A DNA stretch of 64,000 bases from Armatimonadota bacterium (lineage in GTDB: Bacteria > Armatimonadota > UBA5829 > DTLH01), in NCBI GenBank assembly GCA_029551395.1, contig JAKPFN010000022.1:1-64000 (forward strand), in the 5' to 3' direction. This document shows positions 52,197 to 61,148 of this stretch, one piece after another. Numbering within the stretch: position 1 is the first letter of the stretch; the number at the start of each line of letters is the position of its first letter. A model generated the notes under the pieces. The model searched no databases. It was not told the DNA's origin and saw only the letters and a program-made list of their open reading frames with translations. The translations under genes and the position numbers were made by a program.

Positions 52197-54245
52197 ATGG
52201 TACCCTGGTGTAAAACATCAACAGTCACACGAACAGTCAATATTTGTACTAATAAAAGGAGGAGATTTCTGCTTATTCTAATAAGTATTCTCTATATTAT
52301 TAACTTTCTTGGCAGCCAATTGAGTACCTTAGATATCAATAAATCCGCATTTAATCCTGATAACACCAAAGATTCTACTGAACAGGCTATCGAGATATAC
52401 CGTCTTCTTGCAGAAACCTCTTCAGATATTATCTGGCAGATGGATATGGACGGACGGTTCACTTATATGTCTCCTTCAGCAAGGCGCTTTGGTTATGAGC
52501 CAGAGGAATGTATTGGAAAATGTCCTACAGAATTCCTGCCGCCTGATGGCTGGGATTACTACGACTATAGAATGGCTCTGGACCGTGAAGATCCTACTCC
52601 TAGAAGATACGAAATACGAGTAATCTGTAAAGATGGCTCATATGCCTGGCTGGATGTTATAGTCGACTTTGTTTTCGTTGATGGAGTTCCTGTCAGATGC
52701 CAGGGAGTTGCACGAGACATTACTGAACGAAAACTCGCCGAAAGAGCGCTCGCTGCAACAGAGGAAAAATATCGCCTCTTAGCTGAGAATGCCTCTGATA
52801 TTCTGTGGCAGTTGGACCTGCAGGGACGTTTCACATATATGTCTCAAGCTATTACAAAGCTCACTGGTTATAATGCTGAAGAGTGTATAGGGCGCCGGTT
52901 AATTGAGTTTTTGCCGACTTCTGAAGCAGAAAGGCTCAATATTCATTCAGACGGCTTCCATGTGGATTTAGAAAAGACAAGCACCAGGTTAATTGAAGTC
53001 CAGGCATTCAAGAAAGATGGAGAAGTCATCTGGTTAGAAGTCTCCTGGAATGTTGTTTATCTTGATAAACGACCTGTTGGCATTCAGGGCATTGCCAGAG
53101 ATATTACTCATCGCAAACATACTGAGGCAGCTCTTCGGGAAAGCGAACAACGCTACAAGAGCATTATTGAAAATAGCTCCGATCTTATAATGCTGCTTAA
53201 ACCTGATGGCCTTATCATTTATATGAGTCCCGCATGCAAATCAATCCTTGATTATGAGCCATCTGAAATGGTGGGAACGTATATGAGGCCAATTTATCCT
53301 GATGATTGTGAATTGGTAAGGAAAGCCTTTGAACGTGCTATATCTGGTGATCGTGGGACTAATCTAGAATATCGTATTGTGAGAAAAGATGGTGGATATA
53401 GGTGGGTTTCTCATTCCTGGTCACCGATTTTTGATGATGCAGGCAGGCTCATGATGATTGCCAGTGTGATTAGAGACATAACAGAACGCAAAGAAGTAGA
53501 CGAGGCCATAAGAAAAGCTCATGACAACATCGAGCGTGCTTATGAACTGCAGAGACAGTTCCTTAACAACGTTACCCATGAAGTCAGGACTCCTCTTACT
53601 GCAATTCAAGGTTATGCGCAAATGATCCTTGAAGGCCTGACTGGACCTGTCAATACAGAACAGGCTCAGCTATTAAAGAAAATGCTCACTTGCTCGCAGG
53701 ATCTTATCGTTATGGTTACGGGAGTTTTGGAAGTTGCACGTTTAAAAAGTGGTATTGTCGGGCTTAAACCTGTTGTCTGTAATCCTTATGATGTTGTAGA
53801 AAAATCTATTGCTGCTATTCTCCCGCAGGCTCAGCAAAAAGAAATCACTCTGAACATTGAATGTCATCAAAAGCAGACAATGGGTGTATATGATGAAGAT
53901 AAACTCACTGCAATACTAACCAATCTTCTATCCAATGCAGTGAAGTTTACGGAACAAGGTGAGGTTTGTATTGTTATAAATCCCGGGTTAAATGGTACTG
54001 AGATTATTATTTCGGACACAGGTATAGGTATAAGCGAATCAGACTTAACGAATATCTTTGATGAATTCCGTCAGCTTGATTACCCTGGTAAGCATAAACC
54101 TACGGGTTTCGGTATGGGATTGACTATAGTAGCAACATTGGTCGAGGTTATTGGCGGAAGCCTGACGGTATCCAGCAAAAAGAGGATCGGTACTGCTTTT
54201 ACGTTGTATGTTCCAACGCTTGACCCTCACCGTCAGGCTGAATAA
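52197..54245 (+). CDS. multi-PAS sensor histidine kinase
   Basis: A kinase of about 680 residues with a short N-terminal hydrophobic segment (RRRFLLILISILYIINFLG) and three consecutive PAS/PAC units (each opening LLAETSSDIIWQMD-style). A HisKA H-box (FLNNVTHEVRTPLTAIQGY) and an HATPase_c domain (NLLSNAVKFTEQG, DTGIGISESDL, GFGMGLTIV) follow. It should autophosphorylate on the H-box histidine and pass phosphate to a receiver, but no partner is adjacent. The start is uncertain: the track's 52119 lies in rhomboid; ATG 52197 lacks a ribosome binding site; an AGGAGG at 52257 has only CTG at the right spacing. Confidence 0.88.
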   Translation: MVPWCKTSTVTRTVNICTNKRRRFLLILISILYIINFLGSQLSTLDINKSAFNPDNTKDSTEQAIEIYRLLAETSSDIIWQMDMDGRFTYMSPSARRFGYEPEECIGKCPTEFLPPDGWDYYDYRMALDREDPTPRRYEIRVICKDGSYAWLDVIVDFVFVDGVPVRCQGVARDITERKLAERALAATEEKYRLLAENASDILWQLDLQGRFTYMSQAITKLTGYNAEECIGRRLIEFLPTSEAERLNIHSDGFHVDLEKTSTRLIEVQAFKKDGEVIWLEVSWNVVYLDKRPVGIQGIARDITHRKHTEAALRESEQRYKSIIENSSDLIMLLKPDGLIIYMSPACKSILDYEPSEMVGTYMRPIYPDDCELVRKAFERAISGDRGTNLEYRIVRKDGGYRWVSHSWSPIFDDAGRLMMIASVIRDITERKEVDEAIRKAHDNIERAYELQRQFLNNVTHEVRTPLTAIQGYAQMILEGLTGPVNTEQAQLLKKMLTCSQDLIVMVTGVLEVARLKSGIVGLKPVVCNPYDVVEKSIAAILPQAQQKEITLNIECHQKQTMGVYDEDKLTAILTNLLSNAVKFTEQGEVCIVINPGLNGTEIIISDTGIGISESDLTNIFDEFRQLDYPGKHKPTGFGMGLTIVATLVEVIGGSLTVSSKKRIGTAFTLYVPTLDPHRQAE

Positions 54246-54261
54246 TTAAAGGTTATTACTA

Positions 54262-55380
54262 CTAAGAAATCAGGTTCTCAGGATTTAACCCCTGCAGACT
54301 TTCTGGAATAAACCGACCTTCTTTGCGGATCAGTTCGCCATCGAAGTAGATTTCTCCACCGCCGAATTCTGGCGTCTGGATAAGCACCAGATCCCAGTGA
54401 ATTTTTGAACGATTGCCATTGTCTGCCTTCTCATACGCCTGACCAGGAGTGAAATGAAGCGATCCTGCGATTTTCTCATCAAACAGTATGTCTCTCATTG
54501 GCCTGGTGATATATGGATTGAAACCAAGTGAGAATTCACCAATATATCTTGCTCCCTCATCTGTATCGAGGATTTCATTGAGAGATTTTGTATCTGAAGA
54601 AGTAGCTTCCACAATCTTTCCATCTTTTAAGACAAACCGGATATCATCAAACGGCTTACCATGACTGATTGTGGGAGCATTATAATGAATAACGCCATTA
54701 ATGCTGTGTTTAACAGGAACAGTGAAAAGCTCACCATCCGGTATGTTGCGGTCGCCGGCACATGGAACCGCAGGCATTCCTTTAATGGAGAATTCGATAT
54801 CAGTGTCCTTTGGACCGACTATGCGTACATGGTCTGTTTTCTCCATTAGTTCCTTTAGTGGCTGTTCGGCCTCAGCCATTTTGGCATAATCAAGAGTGCA
54901 TACATCAAAGAAGAATTGTTCAAAAGCATCAGTGCTCATACCAGCAAGCTGAGCCATGGCAGGTGTAGGCCAGCGCAGGACTACCCACTTTGAGTGCTCT
55001 ACTCTTTGGTCACGAACTGGTTTATGCCAGTACTCCTCGGCAAGCTTGAACTTTTCATCTGGAACATCAGCATATTCGGTTATGTTGTCGCTTCCACGCA
55101 AAGCAATATAGCACTGCATCTGCTTCATGAACTCCAGGTCCCGCTGCCCAAGAATTTTCATCTGTTCTTCTGTAGCATTGAGATATATCGACCGGGTGAT
55201 TCTTGGCTTGCTTACTTCTATAAACGGAATACCTCCGGCTTCAATAACTCGTTCGACCAATGCAACTGCCATTTCATTCGGGATTTCGGTAACATCTATC
55301 AGACAGCGCTCTCCGGGCTGCACTTTTGTGGAATAGCCAACCAACACATCGGCAAGTTTCTTCATACGTGGGTCAAGCAC
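54262..55380 (-). CDS. M29 family aminopeptidase
   Basis: A 372-residue metallopeptidase of the thermophilic aminopeptidase T/AmpS family. It would remove N-terminal residues from peptides in the cytoplasm using two metal ions. Conserved family regions are the N-terminal MLDPRMKKLADVLVGYSTKVQPGE, then the metal-binding part including GEFSLGFNPYITR, AGSLHFTPGQAY, KIHWDLVL and the terminal IYFDGELIRKEG. AGGAGG lies before the ATG. Confidence 0.9.
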   Translation of the reverse strand: MLDPRMKKLADVLVGYSTKVQPGERCLIDVTEIPNEMAVALVERVIEAGGIPFIEVSKPRITRSIYLNATEEQMKILGQRDLEFMKQMQCYIALRGSDNITEYADVPDEKFKLAEEYWHKPVRDQRVEHSKWVVLRWPTPAMAQLAGMSTDAFEQFFFDVCTLDYAKMAEAEQPLKELMEKTDHVRIVGPKDTDIEFSIKGMPAVPCAGDRNIPDGELFTVPVKHSINGVIHYNAPTISHGKPFDDIRFVLKDGKIVEATSSDTKSLNEILDTDEGARYIGEFSLGFNPYITRPMRDILFDEKIAGSLHFTPGQAYEKADNGNRSKIHWDLVLIQTPEFGGGEIYFDGELIRKEGRFIPESLQGLNPENLIS

Positions 55381-55544
55381 TTTATATCCTCCTGTTCATC
55401 TCAAACTTCCAGATTATTCCCGCATAATTGTAGCACTCAGGGATTCTATTATCTAGTCTGATAATGTCAACAAAGAGAAGAAGATTGATAAACGCGGAAC
55501 TAGCTGCAACTACGGTTGTATATGAGATAATCACCAGATTGAAT

Positions 55545-55586
55545 AAAAAAGCCGGAAATCTTGCTTTCAGGCATGATTTCCAGCTT
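55545..55586 (-). terminator. terminator of tRNA-Lys
   Basis: Read on the minus strand, aagctggaaatc and gatttccggctt pair over 12 bases (one G-U) and are followed by six T. It lies a few bases past the tRNA 3' end. Confidence 0.8.
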
Positions 55587-55597
55587 CATTACTAATA

Positions 55598-55673
55598 TGG
55601 TGAGCCGTGTTGGACTCGAACCAACGACCCTCTCCTTAAAAGGGAGATGCTCTACCGCCTGAGCTAACGGCCC
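55598..55673 (-). tRNA. tRNA-Lys(UUU)
   Basis: The minus strand folds into a complete cloverleaf of 76 bases with encoded CCA. The acceptor GGGCCGT/ACGGCTC includes one G-U pair. The D-arm is AGCTCAGGCGGTAGAGC, the anticodon arm is TCTCC-CTTTTAA-GGAGA with anticodon TTT, and the T-arm contains GGTTCGAGTCC. The ORF called across it in the track is an artefact. Confidence 0.97.
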
Positions 55674-55768
55674 ATTATCGACACAGAGATTATACCAGAT
55701 TTCAAAGGCTTCGGTCAATGCTGAAACAGGCCAAAAACCGAAAGAATAAGCTTGTTCGGCAAGTAATT

Positions 55769-56593
55769 TTAGAAAATCGGTTTCAGCTTATCTTCTAATC
55801 CATACGCCTCTGCTATCTTCTTTACCCTTTGCCTTAGATTGCTTCGATATTCATCATAATATTCCCTGTCATAGGAGTAACGCTTGTAAATATCGATCAA
55901 ATCAGGACGCCAACGCCTGATAGACGCAAGTATCGATCCTAACACACCGGGTTTCAGGTTCAGCTTGTCGGCGATAATATGTGAAAGAGGTAAAGGGGCA
56001 ACGGCAGAGATAAGCGAGTCAAGGGCTTCATCTGTATCGGACAATCCTGGCATGAATGGCCCCAGAAACGCCCAGGACTTGATTCCCCTGCTGCAGGCTT
56101 CTTCTAAGACAGATATTCTGTCCTTCGTTGGTGATGCACCTGGTTCAATTTTGAATCTGAGATACTCATCTGTTGTTGTTAAAGTAAGTCCAAGATCACA
56201 AGCATTACTTGAACTCAAAATATCAAAGTCTCTTGTTACTAATCTGCTCTTTGTGAGAATCCCAACAGGAAATCCCGCATCAACAAGTATCTCCAGGCAA
56301 GCACGAGTCAACTTATAACGTTTTTCTGCAGGCTGATAAGCATCGCAAACCGAACTTATAAACACACGCGCTGGCTTTTTCTTCTTGACTTCCTTCGAAA
56401 GAACATCTGGAGCGTTAATCTTGACATCCAGGAACTGTCCCCACGGTTCTTCATGCCCGGAAAATCGTTTCATATACCTTGCATAGCAATAAAGACAGCC
56501 ATGCAGACATCCGGTATAGCAGTTTACACAATAAGCAGATAACCCCGATTTGGAAAGTATCGATTTTGCTATGATTTCTCGTGGCAGTGGCAT
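55769..56593 (-). CDS. radical SAM protein, SPL/Rv2578c-like
   Basis: A 274-residue radical SAM enzyme. The CxxxCxxC cluster motif is CLHGCLYCYARY, close to the N-terminus, and VFISSVCDAYQPAEKRYKLTRACLEIL is typical of the spore-photoproduct-lyase-related Rv2578c group. A 4Fe-4S cluster and S-adenosylmethionine would generate the radical. The actual substrate is unknown; many members of this group are uncharacterised. Confidence 0.87.
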   Translation of the reverse strand: MPLPREIIAKSILSKSGLSAYCVNCYTGCLHGCLYCYARYMKRFSGHEEPWGQFLDVKINAPDVLSKEVKKKKPARVFISSVCDAYQPAEKRYKLTRACLEILVDAGFPVGILTKSRLVTRDFDILSSSNACDLGLTLTTTDEYLRFKIEPGASPTKDRISVLEEACSRGIKSWAFLGPFMPGLSDTDEALDSLISAVAPLPLSHIIADKLNLKPGVLGSILASIRRWRPDLIDIYKRYSYDREYYDEYRSNLRQRVKKIAEAYGLEDKLKPIF

Positions 56594-56647
56594 GTTACAA
56601 TACTATCATGAAAGCCACTCATAAGTGATGGCCTGCTAGATATTAGA

Positions 56648-56681
56648 AAGCGGCTCGATAACCTGTATTACCAAGCCGCTT
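56648..56681 (-). terminator. terminator of the DUF378 gene
   Basis: aagcggct and agccgctt form a perfect 8-bp stem; on the minus strand it is followed by a short T-rich run. Confidence 0.65.
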
Positions 56682-56702
56682 CATTGCAGATATCTCAATA
56701 TT

Positions 56703-56900
56703 CTAAGCAGTTACCTCGTCCTTAACCTTGAAGATATGGTACAGGCCTGCAAGTCCAACAAGTGAGTAGACGATTCTGCTGGTCTTGCTCATGCTCCCAA
56801 ATAGCCTTGCCACAAGGTCGAACCTGCTTGCACCTACCAATCCCCAGTTTATCGCACCTACTGTGACGAGGAGTGACAACAAGCCTTTCATAACTTTCAT
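56703..56900 (-). CDS. DUF378 (YuzA-like) small membrane protein
   Basis: A 65-residue membrane protein with two helices: LLSLLVTVGAINWGLVGAS and IVYSLVGLAGLYHIF, separated by FDLVARLFG. The AINWGLVG...FDLV pattern is diagnostic of DUF378. The ORF track extends 21 codons further upstream, but the ATG at 56900 has GGAGG in front and gives the family length. Function unknown. Confidence 0.88.
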   Translation of the reverse strand: MKVMKGLLSLLVTVGAINWGLVGASRFDLVARLFGSMSKTSRIVYSLVGLAGLYHIFKVKDEVTA

Positions 56901-57046
56901 AACGCTGTATCCTCCCGATACTCCCCGAACTGCCTGATATGGCATTTTCGAAGATATCCACACATATCTGTACTACCCTTGATGACGCTTAATACGAGCG
57001 TGGCAGCTTGAAGGATGTTTGTGGAGGACGCTTGTGTAATATGCGA

Positions 57047-57072
57047 AAAACCCGCAAAAGAGTGCAGGTTTT
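57047..57072 (-). terminator. terminator of the small zinc-ribbon gene
   Basis: On the minus strand aaaacctgc and gcgggtttt pair (one U-G) and a T-run follows. It lies about 75 bases beyond the zinc-ribbon stop codon. Confidence 0.6.
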
Positions 57073-57146
57073 AAGCAGTGAAAAATCAGAATTGCCAGAC
57101 GATTGAAGTTAGCGTATAGCTTATAAACTTGGTTAAGCGAGTACTA

Positions 57147-57341
57147 TTACTTCTCGATCTCTACCTCTTTTGTTGGTCCCTGGGTTGTGAGCCAGTTGTC
57201 GCAGTCCAACCGAGAGCAATAGAACATTTTTTTGCGCTTACCATCTCCCATTACCACATCTGCGATGTATGCGTTATCACATCTTACACAGAGAATCGGG
57301 TCAATGATTTTAATTACGCGCAATTTGCTCTTTCGTGTCAT
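57147..57341 (-). CDS. small zinc-ribbon protein
   Basis: A 64-residue protein not listed as such in larger-gene terms but well supported: its ATG at 57341 has GGAGG at proper spacing, and it carries two cysteine pairs, CVRC and CSRLDC, separated by 28 residues, as in a zinc ribbon. No further family is recognised. The overlapping plus-strand frame (57129-57473) has no ribosome binding site and is rejected. Confidence 0.6.
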   Translation of the reverse strand: MTRKSKLRVIKIIDPILCVRCDNAYIADVVMGDGKRKKMFYCSRLDCDNWLTTQGPTKEVEIEK

Positions 57342-57524
57342 TTTGCCTCCAGTATCGGTGCACTGCACCTTGGCTCGCCCATTGTAAACTTTCTACATTT
57401 GCATTATCGGCAGTTTGATCCTGAAATAGCAGGCGTGGATGTATGTTGTTTGGTCAGGTTTTATGCTGAATAACCGGGGGTAACTGATAGACAGACGTGG
57501 TTGAATCCTGGGGGGAGTGAAAAT

Positions 57525-57743
57525 ATGCCAGATATTGAAACCAAAGAACATGTATTACAACATTTCAAAGAACATGAAGAACAAGACCGCGTGCAGATCC
57601 TTGAATGGATAGCAGGTGATGAAGACGGCGAACCTGTCGAGATGTTTGTCCAGGCGAATATGGTTATGAATGAAGACCAATTCCGGGAGGCAAAGATTCG
57701 TTTGAATGAGCGAGGCTATCCGGTAGATTTCGTGAGCGTCTGA
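57525..57743 (+). CDS. small hypothetical protein, paralogue A of a tandem pair
   Basis: A 72-residue acidic helical protein (MPDIETKEHVLQHF...). The ATG at 57525 follows GGGGGGAGTGAAAAT; the track start eight codons earlier is less likely. It shares with the next gene the pattern ILEWIAGDEDGEPVEMFV / VLEHIAKDHDGNPIDMYV, then MV..DQF.EAK..L.ERGY. I do not recognise a family. The layout suggests a compact helical domain duplicated in tandem. Confidence 0.7.
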   Translation: MPDIETKEHVLQHFKEHEEQDRVQILEWIAGDEDGEPVEMFVQANMVMNEDQFREAKIRLNERGYPVDFVSV

Positions 57744-57758
57744 GAGGAGTGAAAGCTA

Positions 57759-57977
57759 ATGCCAGAATCACCAGAAAAGACGTTTTATGACTTTCTCCAA
57801 CTTAGCAAAGAAGACAGGCGGTGGGTACTGGAGCACATTGCAAAGGATCATGATGGTAATCCAATAGATATGTATGTTGCCGCTGCAATGGTACTGGACG
57901 CAGACCAGTTCGAGGAAGCGAAAAAGTTGCTTAAAGAGCGTGGCTACGTTCCACTTGCTAACCCAGAATTACGCTAA
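57759..57977 (+). CDS. small hypothetical protein, paralogue B of a tandem pair
   Basis: A second 72-residue protein (MPESPEKTFYDFL...) 15 bases after paralogue A, with GAGAGGAG upstream. The C-terminal half is clearly homologous to A; the N-terminal 20 residues diverge. Equal length, tandem arrangement and common spacing indicate gene duplication and co-transcription. Function unknown. Confidence 0.7.
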   Translation: MPESPEKTFYDFLQLSKEDRRWVLEHIAKDHDGNPIDMYVAAAMVLDADQFEEAKKLLKERGYVPLANPELR

Positions 57978-58097
57978 AGTCTCTGAGCAGCCAGTTTTTT
58001 ATATGCTGGCTGCTCAACCATCTCTAAAGAAGGAAAACCACCTCATCCTATGTAAGGTATATTTGACGAAAATCATTAATGATTCGGAGGTATACCA

Positions 58098-58892
58098 TTG
58101 CAATTTCTAAACACAGGCCGCAGGTATCAGACAATCGTTCTGACGATTCTCATACTGGTTCTCTGCGTTTCTGCATGGTGCCAGACATTTGAGGAGATAC
58201 TTGGCAATTTCGCTCAGCGCAGGTCTGGTGTATGTGTCCTTTATGCCCATGCTATGGCTATAGCTGCTGCTGATCCGGCAACATTTTCAAAACTTGTATT
58301 TGAATCTTATAGTGGTGCCTGGAGCGTAAAGCTGAACGGCAAGCGTTGGGCTTATGTATCTCGTGAGGAAGTTGACAAATCCATCAAGGCAGGATTCTCT
58401 GCCGGAGAACCGAACAATATCCTTACAGTCTTCTCAATTGCTGTCAGCAAGACAGTTGGTGGCTTCAATTATGAAACCGGCGAGCTTGATTATGGCGATG
58501 GTTGGATGAAATATGTAGGTACTGGCAACTGGACGCTCTACGATAATGAGCAAGGCCCCGGAAAATCGCTGAAAGATGGACTGGATAGACTGGCACGAGA
58601 AGTAAAACCAGATGGCACACCCAGTTGTCCATCTACTATGGGATTTGGCAGTCTTGATGAAAAGACCATTCCAGATTATATAGATGGTGTTAGGAAGGCA
58701 AAGTTGGTCGGCGGCCACGACTTCATGGTGGATAAATACGATGCAGAAAATAGGATCGTATTTCTCCGAAATCCTCATAATCCAAAGGAACTTCTGGAAG
58801 CTCCTGTCGATCTTTTGCTTAATATTCCTGCGGGCATCGACTTTATGGAACCTCATCCTGCTCCTACAGAGCAGACTGCAAGCAGCAAGTAA
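58098..58892 (+). CDS. secreted calpain-like cysteine protease homologue
   Basis: A 264-residue exported protein starting at TTG, with GGAGG seven bases upstream and a signal peptide (IVLTILILVLCVSAWC). Three spaced segments resemble the C2 (calpain) catalytic triad: Cys46 in GVCVLYAHAMAIAAADP, His207 in VGGHDFMVDKYD and Asn225 in IVFLRNPHNPKE, the last matching the calpain 'L.RNPWG' box with Trp replaced by His. The size corresponds to a single protease core without C2-like domains. The similarity is by eye; an inactive relative or a different papain-fold group is possible. Confidence 0.55.
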   Translation: MQFLNTGRRYQTIVLTILILVLCVSAWCQTFEEILGNFAQRRSGVCVLYAHAMAIAAADPATFSKLVFESYSGAWSVKLNGKRWAYVSREEVDKSIKAGFSAGEPNNILTVFSIAVSKTVGGFNYETGELDYGDGWMKYVGTGNWTLYDNEQGPGKSLKDGLDRLAREVKPDGTPSCPSTMGFGSLDEKTIPDYIDGVRKAKLVGGHDFMVDKYDAENRIVFLRNPHNPKELLEAPVDLLLNIPAGIDFMEPHPAPTEQTASSK

Positions 58893-58893
58893 T

Positions 58894-58933
58894 AAATTAA
58901 GGCCGGTACGATATGATGTACCGGCCTTAATTT
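58894..58933. terminator. strong bidirectional terminator
   Basis: aaattaaggccggtac and its complement make a perfect 16-bp stem around an 8-base loop, with A/T-rich flanks on both sides, between the calpain-like gene and grpE, which converge here. Confidence 0.85.
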
Positions 58934-58950
58934 AACTTAACTATAGATAT

Positions 58951-59541
58951 CTATTCAGGAGATACCGCTACCTTCACTCTTGCTGGCCGAATTACCTTAT
59001 TGTGTTGAGTGTAACCGGTTTGAAGCTCTTCAACTATAGTATTTTCTGGATACTCGTTCGTCTCCACTCGCATAACAGCTTCATGAATCGCAGGGTCGAA
59101 CTCCTGCCCCACTGCCGGTATTGGCTGGACACCTTCCTGCTCCATAAGCTGTTTTAACTGCCGAAGAGTCAGCTTCACACCTTCCACAAGACTCTCGAAA
59201 CTATTAGTCCGTTCTGCAGCCTCGAGTGCACGCTCAAAATTATCTACAACAGGCAGAATTCTGCTCACAAGGTCTTGAGTAGCAAGTAACCTGGATTGCT
59301 TGGATTCTTCTTGCTGTCTTCTGCGGTAATTTGCAAAATCTGCCAGAGCACGAAGATGCTGATCATGCTCGTCATCAGCACGCCGTCTGGCTTTATCAAG
59401 TTCAGACCTTAACCTTTCGATCTCATCCTGCAGTTCATCTACCGTAAGTGGCAATGCTTCAGTCTCCGGTTCCAGTCCTCCCTCATCATCCTGCATATCA
59501 ACCTCCAGTGGTTCCGTATCTTGCCTGTTTTGATCTACCAT
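58951..59541 (-). CDS. grpE: GrpE nucleotide exchange factor
   Basis: A 196-residue cofactor of DnaK. The N-terminal part is acidic, followed by a long coiled coil (LTVDELQDEIERLRSELDKARRRADDEHDQHLRALADFANYRRR) and the compact beta domain (GQEFDPAIHEAVMRVETNEYPENTIVEELQTGYTQHNKVIRPARVKV). dnaK and dnaJ are not next to it in this window. It follows the chaperonin by 26 bases. Confidence 0.95.
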   Translation of the reverse strand: MVDQNRQDTEPLEVDMQDDEGGLEPETEALPLTVDELQDEIERLRSELDKARRRADDEHDQHLRALADFANYRRRQQEESKQSRLLATQDLVSRILPVVDNFERALEAAERTNSFESLVEGVKLTLRQLKQLMEQEGVQPIPAVGQEFDPAIHEAVMRVETNEYPENTIVEELQTGYTQHNKVIRPARVKVAVSPE

Positions 59542-59567
59542 GCTTCTTACCTCAACCTTACTTGCAG

Positions 59568-61127
59568 CTATTCAGATCTAGGTGCAGATCCATCATCACG
59601 CTTACGGATTATTACATTAATCCTGAGTACTGCCTCTGCTACTTCAGCCGCTGCTTTTATCGCATATAATTTCACCTTTGCAGGATCTGTTACGCCCAGG
59701 TTAAACATATCGGCAACATCTCCGGTATCACAATCGATGGCCAGCGAAGCAGAATCCTGCTGAGATTGAGCTGCTGCAGCATCTTCCACTTTCTCGAGTG
59801 GATTGAACCCTGCATTAGCCACAATCTGCATCAGAGGGCGTTTAAGTGCTTCAGCAACGCAATCAACTCCATAGGCAGCCATTCCACGAACGCCCTGCCT
59901 CAGATTGCTAACTTTGCGAGCTGCTGCCAACTCGACTGCACCACCACCAGCCACAACTCCGGACAGCAATGCTGCTTGAACCGCGGATGTAGCATCTTTC
60001 GCTATCCGGTCACGTTCTTCTTTGACTTCCTGTGTTGATGCACCAACCAGAATCGTTGCAGCGGGCTTTCCTGCACCACCTACTACCCGGATATGCCCCA
60101 ATTGCTCATCTTCGTATACCCGGTCGCACCTTCCCAGAAACTTGGCAAGCTCATCTGGTTCTTTCTTCAAACCGGACCGCTTGATAGGTCTAGCTCCAGT
60201 ATGGTCAATCAGTCTGGAAATATCTCTTGATGAAAGTCTCCGTACCGCGAGTATTCCAGCATCAGTGAATAATTCCTCTGCTGAATCGTCTATTGCTTTT
60301 GCAGCAACGACAAAGCGTACGCCAAGCTCGACGATTTTCTTCAAATTCTCTCGAAACTCAGCTTGAAGTGACATGTATCGAGCAAAACCGGCTTCAGTCG
60401 ATAATGCATCTTCTTCTATATGCTCAGGTTCGATGGCATCATCAACGACCAGCACCTTTACATCCTCGACAGACCTTGGCATCTGCCTGCTCATCCGCTC
60501 TTTATCGATTATAAGACCTGCAAATACCTCATTTTTTGCGCCTTCTTTGGAAACAACGGCATCAGCTAGTCTAAATGCAGGGTCTGCAAGTTTATCCAGT
60601 CCTACTAACTTAGCGGCTTTAACGGACAGTTCAGCTAAATCGTTCTGTCCACGAGCAGATACTAAAGCTGTCTGCATTAGGAGAGGATTATCGAAATCGC
60701 TAATCTGTTTGGCCTGCTCTGTAATGTAAGATACGGCTTCGGAGACTCCAAGACGAATTCCTTCAATAACTTTCGTTACAGGAACTCCTCTGACAACCTG
60801 ATTAGTACCTTCTGAGATTAATGCGCTGGCAAGTACGGTTGCTGTAGTTGTTCCATCTCCTACTTCATCATCTTGAGCTTTTGCCGTATTGATCAACATA
60901 CGTGAAGCTGGATGAGTCACATCGATCTTATCCAGAATAGCACTGCCATCATTAGTGATAATGACATCCCCAAATCGGTCCACCAGCATACAATTAAGTC
61001 CTTTTGGGCCGATTGTGCCTTCTACAGCAGCAGCAACAGTACGAATAGCACCAGCATTTGCTAAAAGCGCCGCTAACCTCTCATCAACATCTGATCCTTT
61101 GTTAATCTGTCTGGACTGGTCTGACAT
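59568..61127 (-). CDS. group III (archaeal-thermosome-like) chaperonin
   Basis: A 519-residue chaperonin whose sequence resembles the archaeal thermosome/CCT lineage, not GroEL. GPKGLNCMLVDRFGDVIITNDGSAIL and HPASRMLINTAKAQDDEVGDGTTTATVL follow thermosome signatures; GDGTTT (90-95) is the ATP-binding motif. Later, GVVAGGGAVELAAARKV matches the C-terminal equatorial domain. Group II/III proteins close their chamber with a built-in lid and need no GroES, and no groES is adjacent. Bacterial group III chaperonins have been described in some Firmicutes (Carboxydothermus) inside dnaK-type operons; the hrcA-chaperonin-grpE order here agrees with that. Confidence 0.88.
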   Translation of the reverse strand: MSDQSRQINKGSDVDERLAALLANAGAIRTVAAAVEGTIGPKGLNCMLVDRFGDVIITNDGSAILDKIDVTHPASRMLINTAKAQDDEVGDGTTTATVLASALISEGTNQVVRGVPVTKVIEGIRLGVSEAVSYITEQAKQISDFDNPLLMQTALVSARGQNDLAELSVKAAKLVGLDKLADPAFRLADAVVSKEGAKNEVFAGLIIDKERMSRQMPRSVEDVKVLVVDDAIEPEHIEEDALSTEAGFARYMSLQAEFRENLKKIVELGVRFVVAAKAIDDSAEELFTDAGILAVRRLSSRDISRLIDHTGARPIKRSGLKKEPDELAKFLGRCDRVYEDEQLGHIRVVGGAGKPAATILVGASTQEVKEERDRIAKDATSAVQAALLSGVVAGGGAVELAAARKVSNLRQGVRGMAAYGVDCVAEALKRPLMQIVANAGFNPLEKVEDAAAAQSQQDSASLAIDCDTGDVADMFNLGVTDPAKVKLYAIKAAAEVAEAVLRINVIIRKRDDGSAPRSE

Positions 61128-61148
61128 TTTCCCTCTTTACAAACGAAG

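Noticed and set aside
55500-55718. 72-residue ORF
   Set aside because: It is read through the tRNA-Lys gene and its terminator.
57129-57473. 114-residue plus-strand ORF
   Set aside because: It is antisense to a zinc-ribbon gene that has a good ribosome binding site and paired cysteines.
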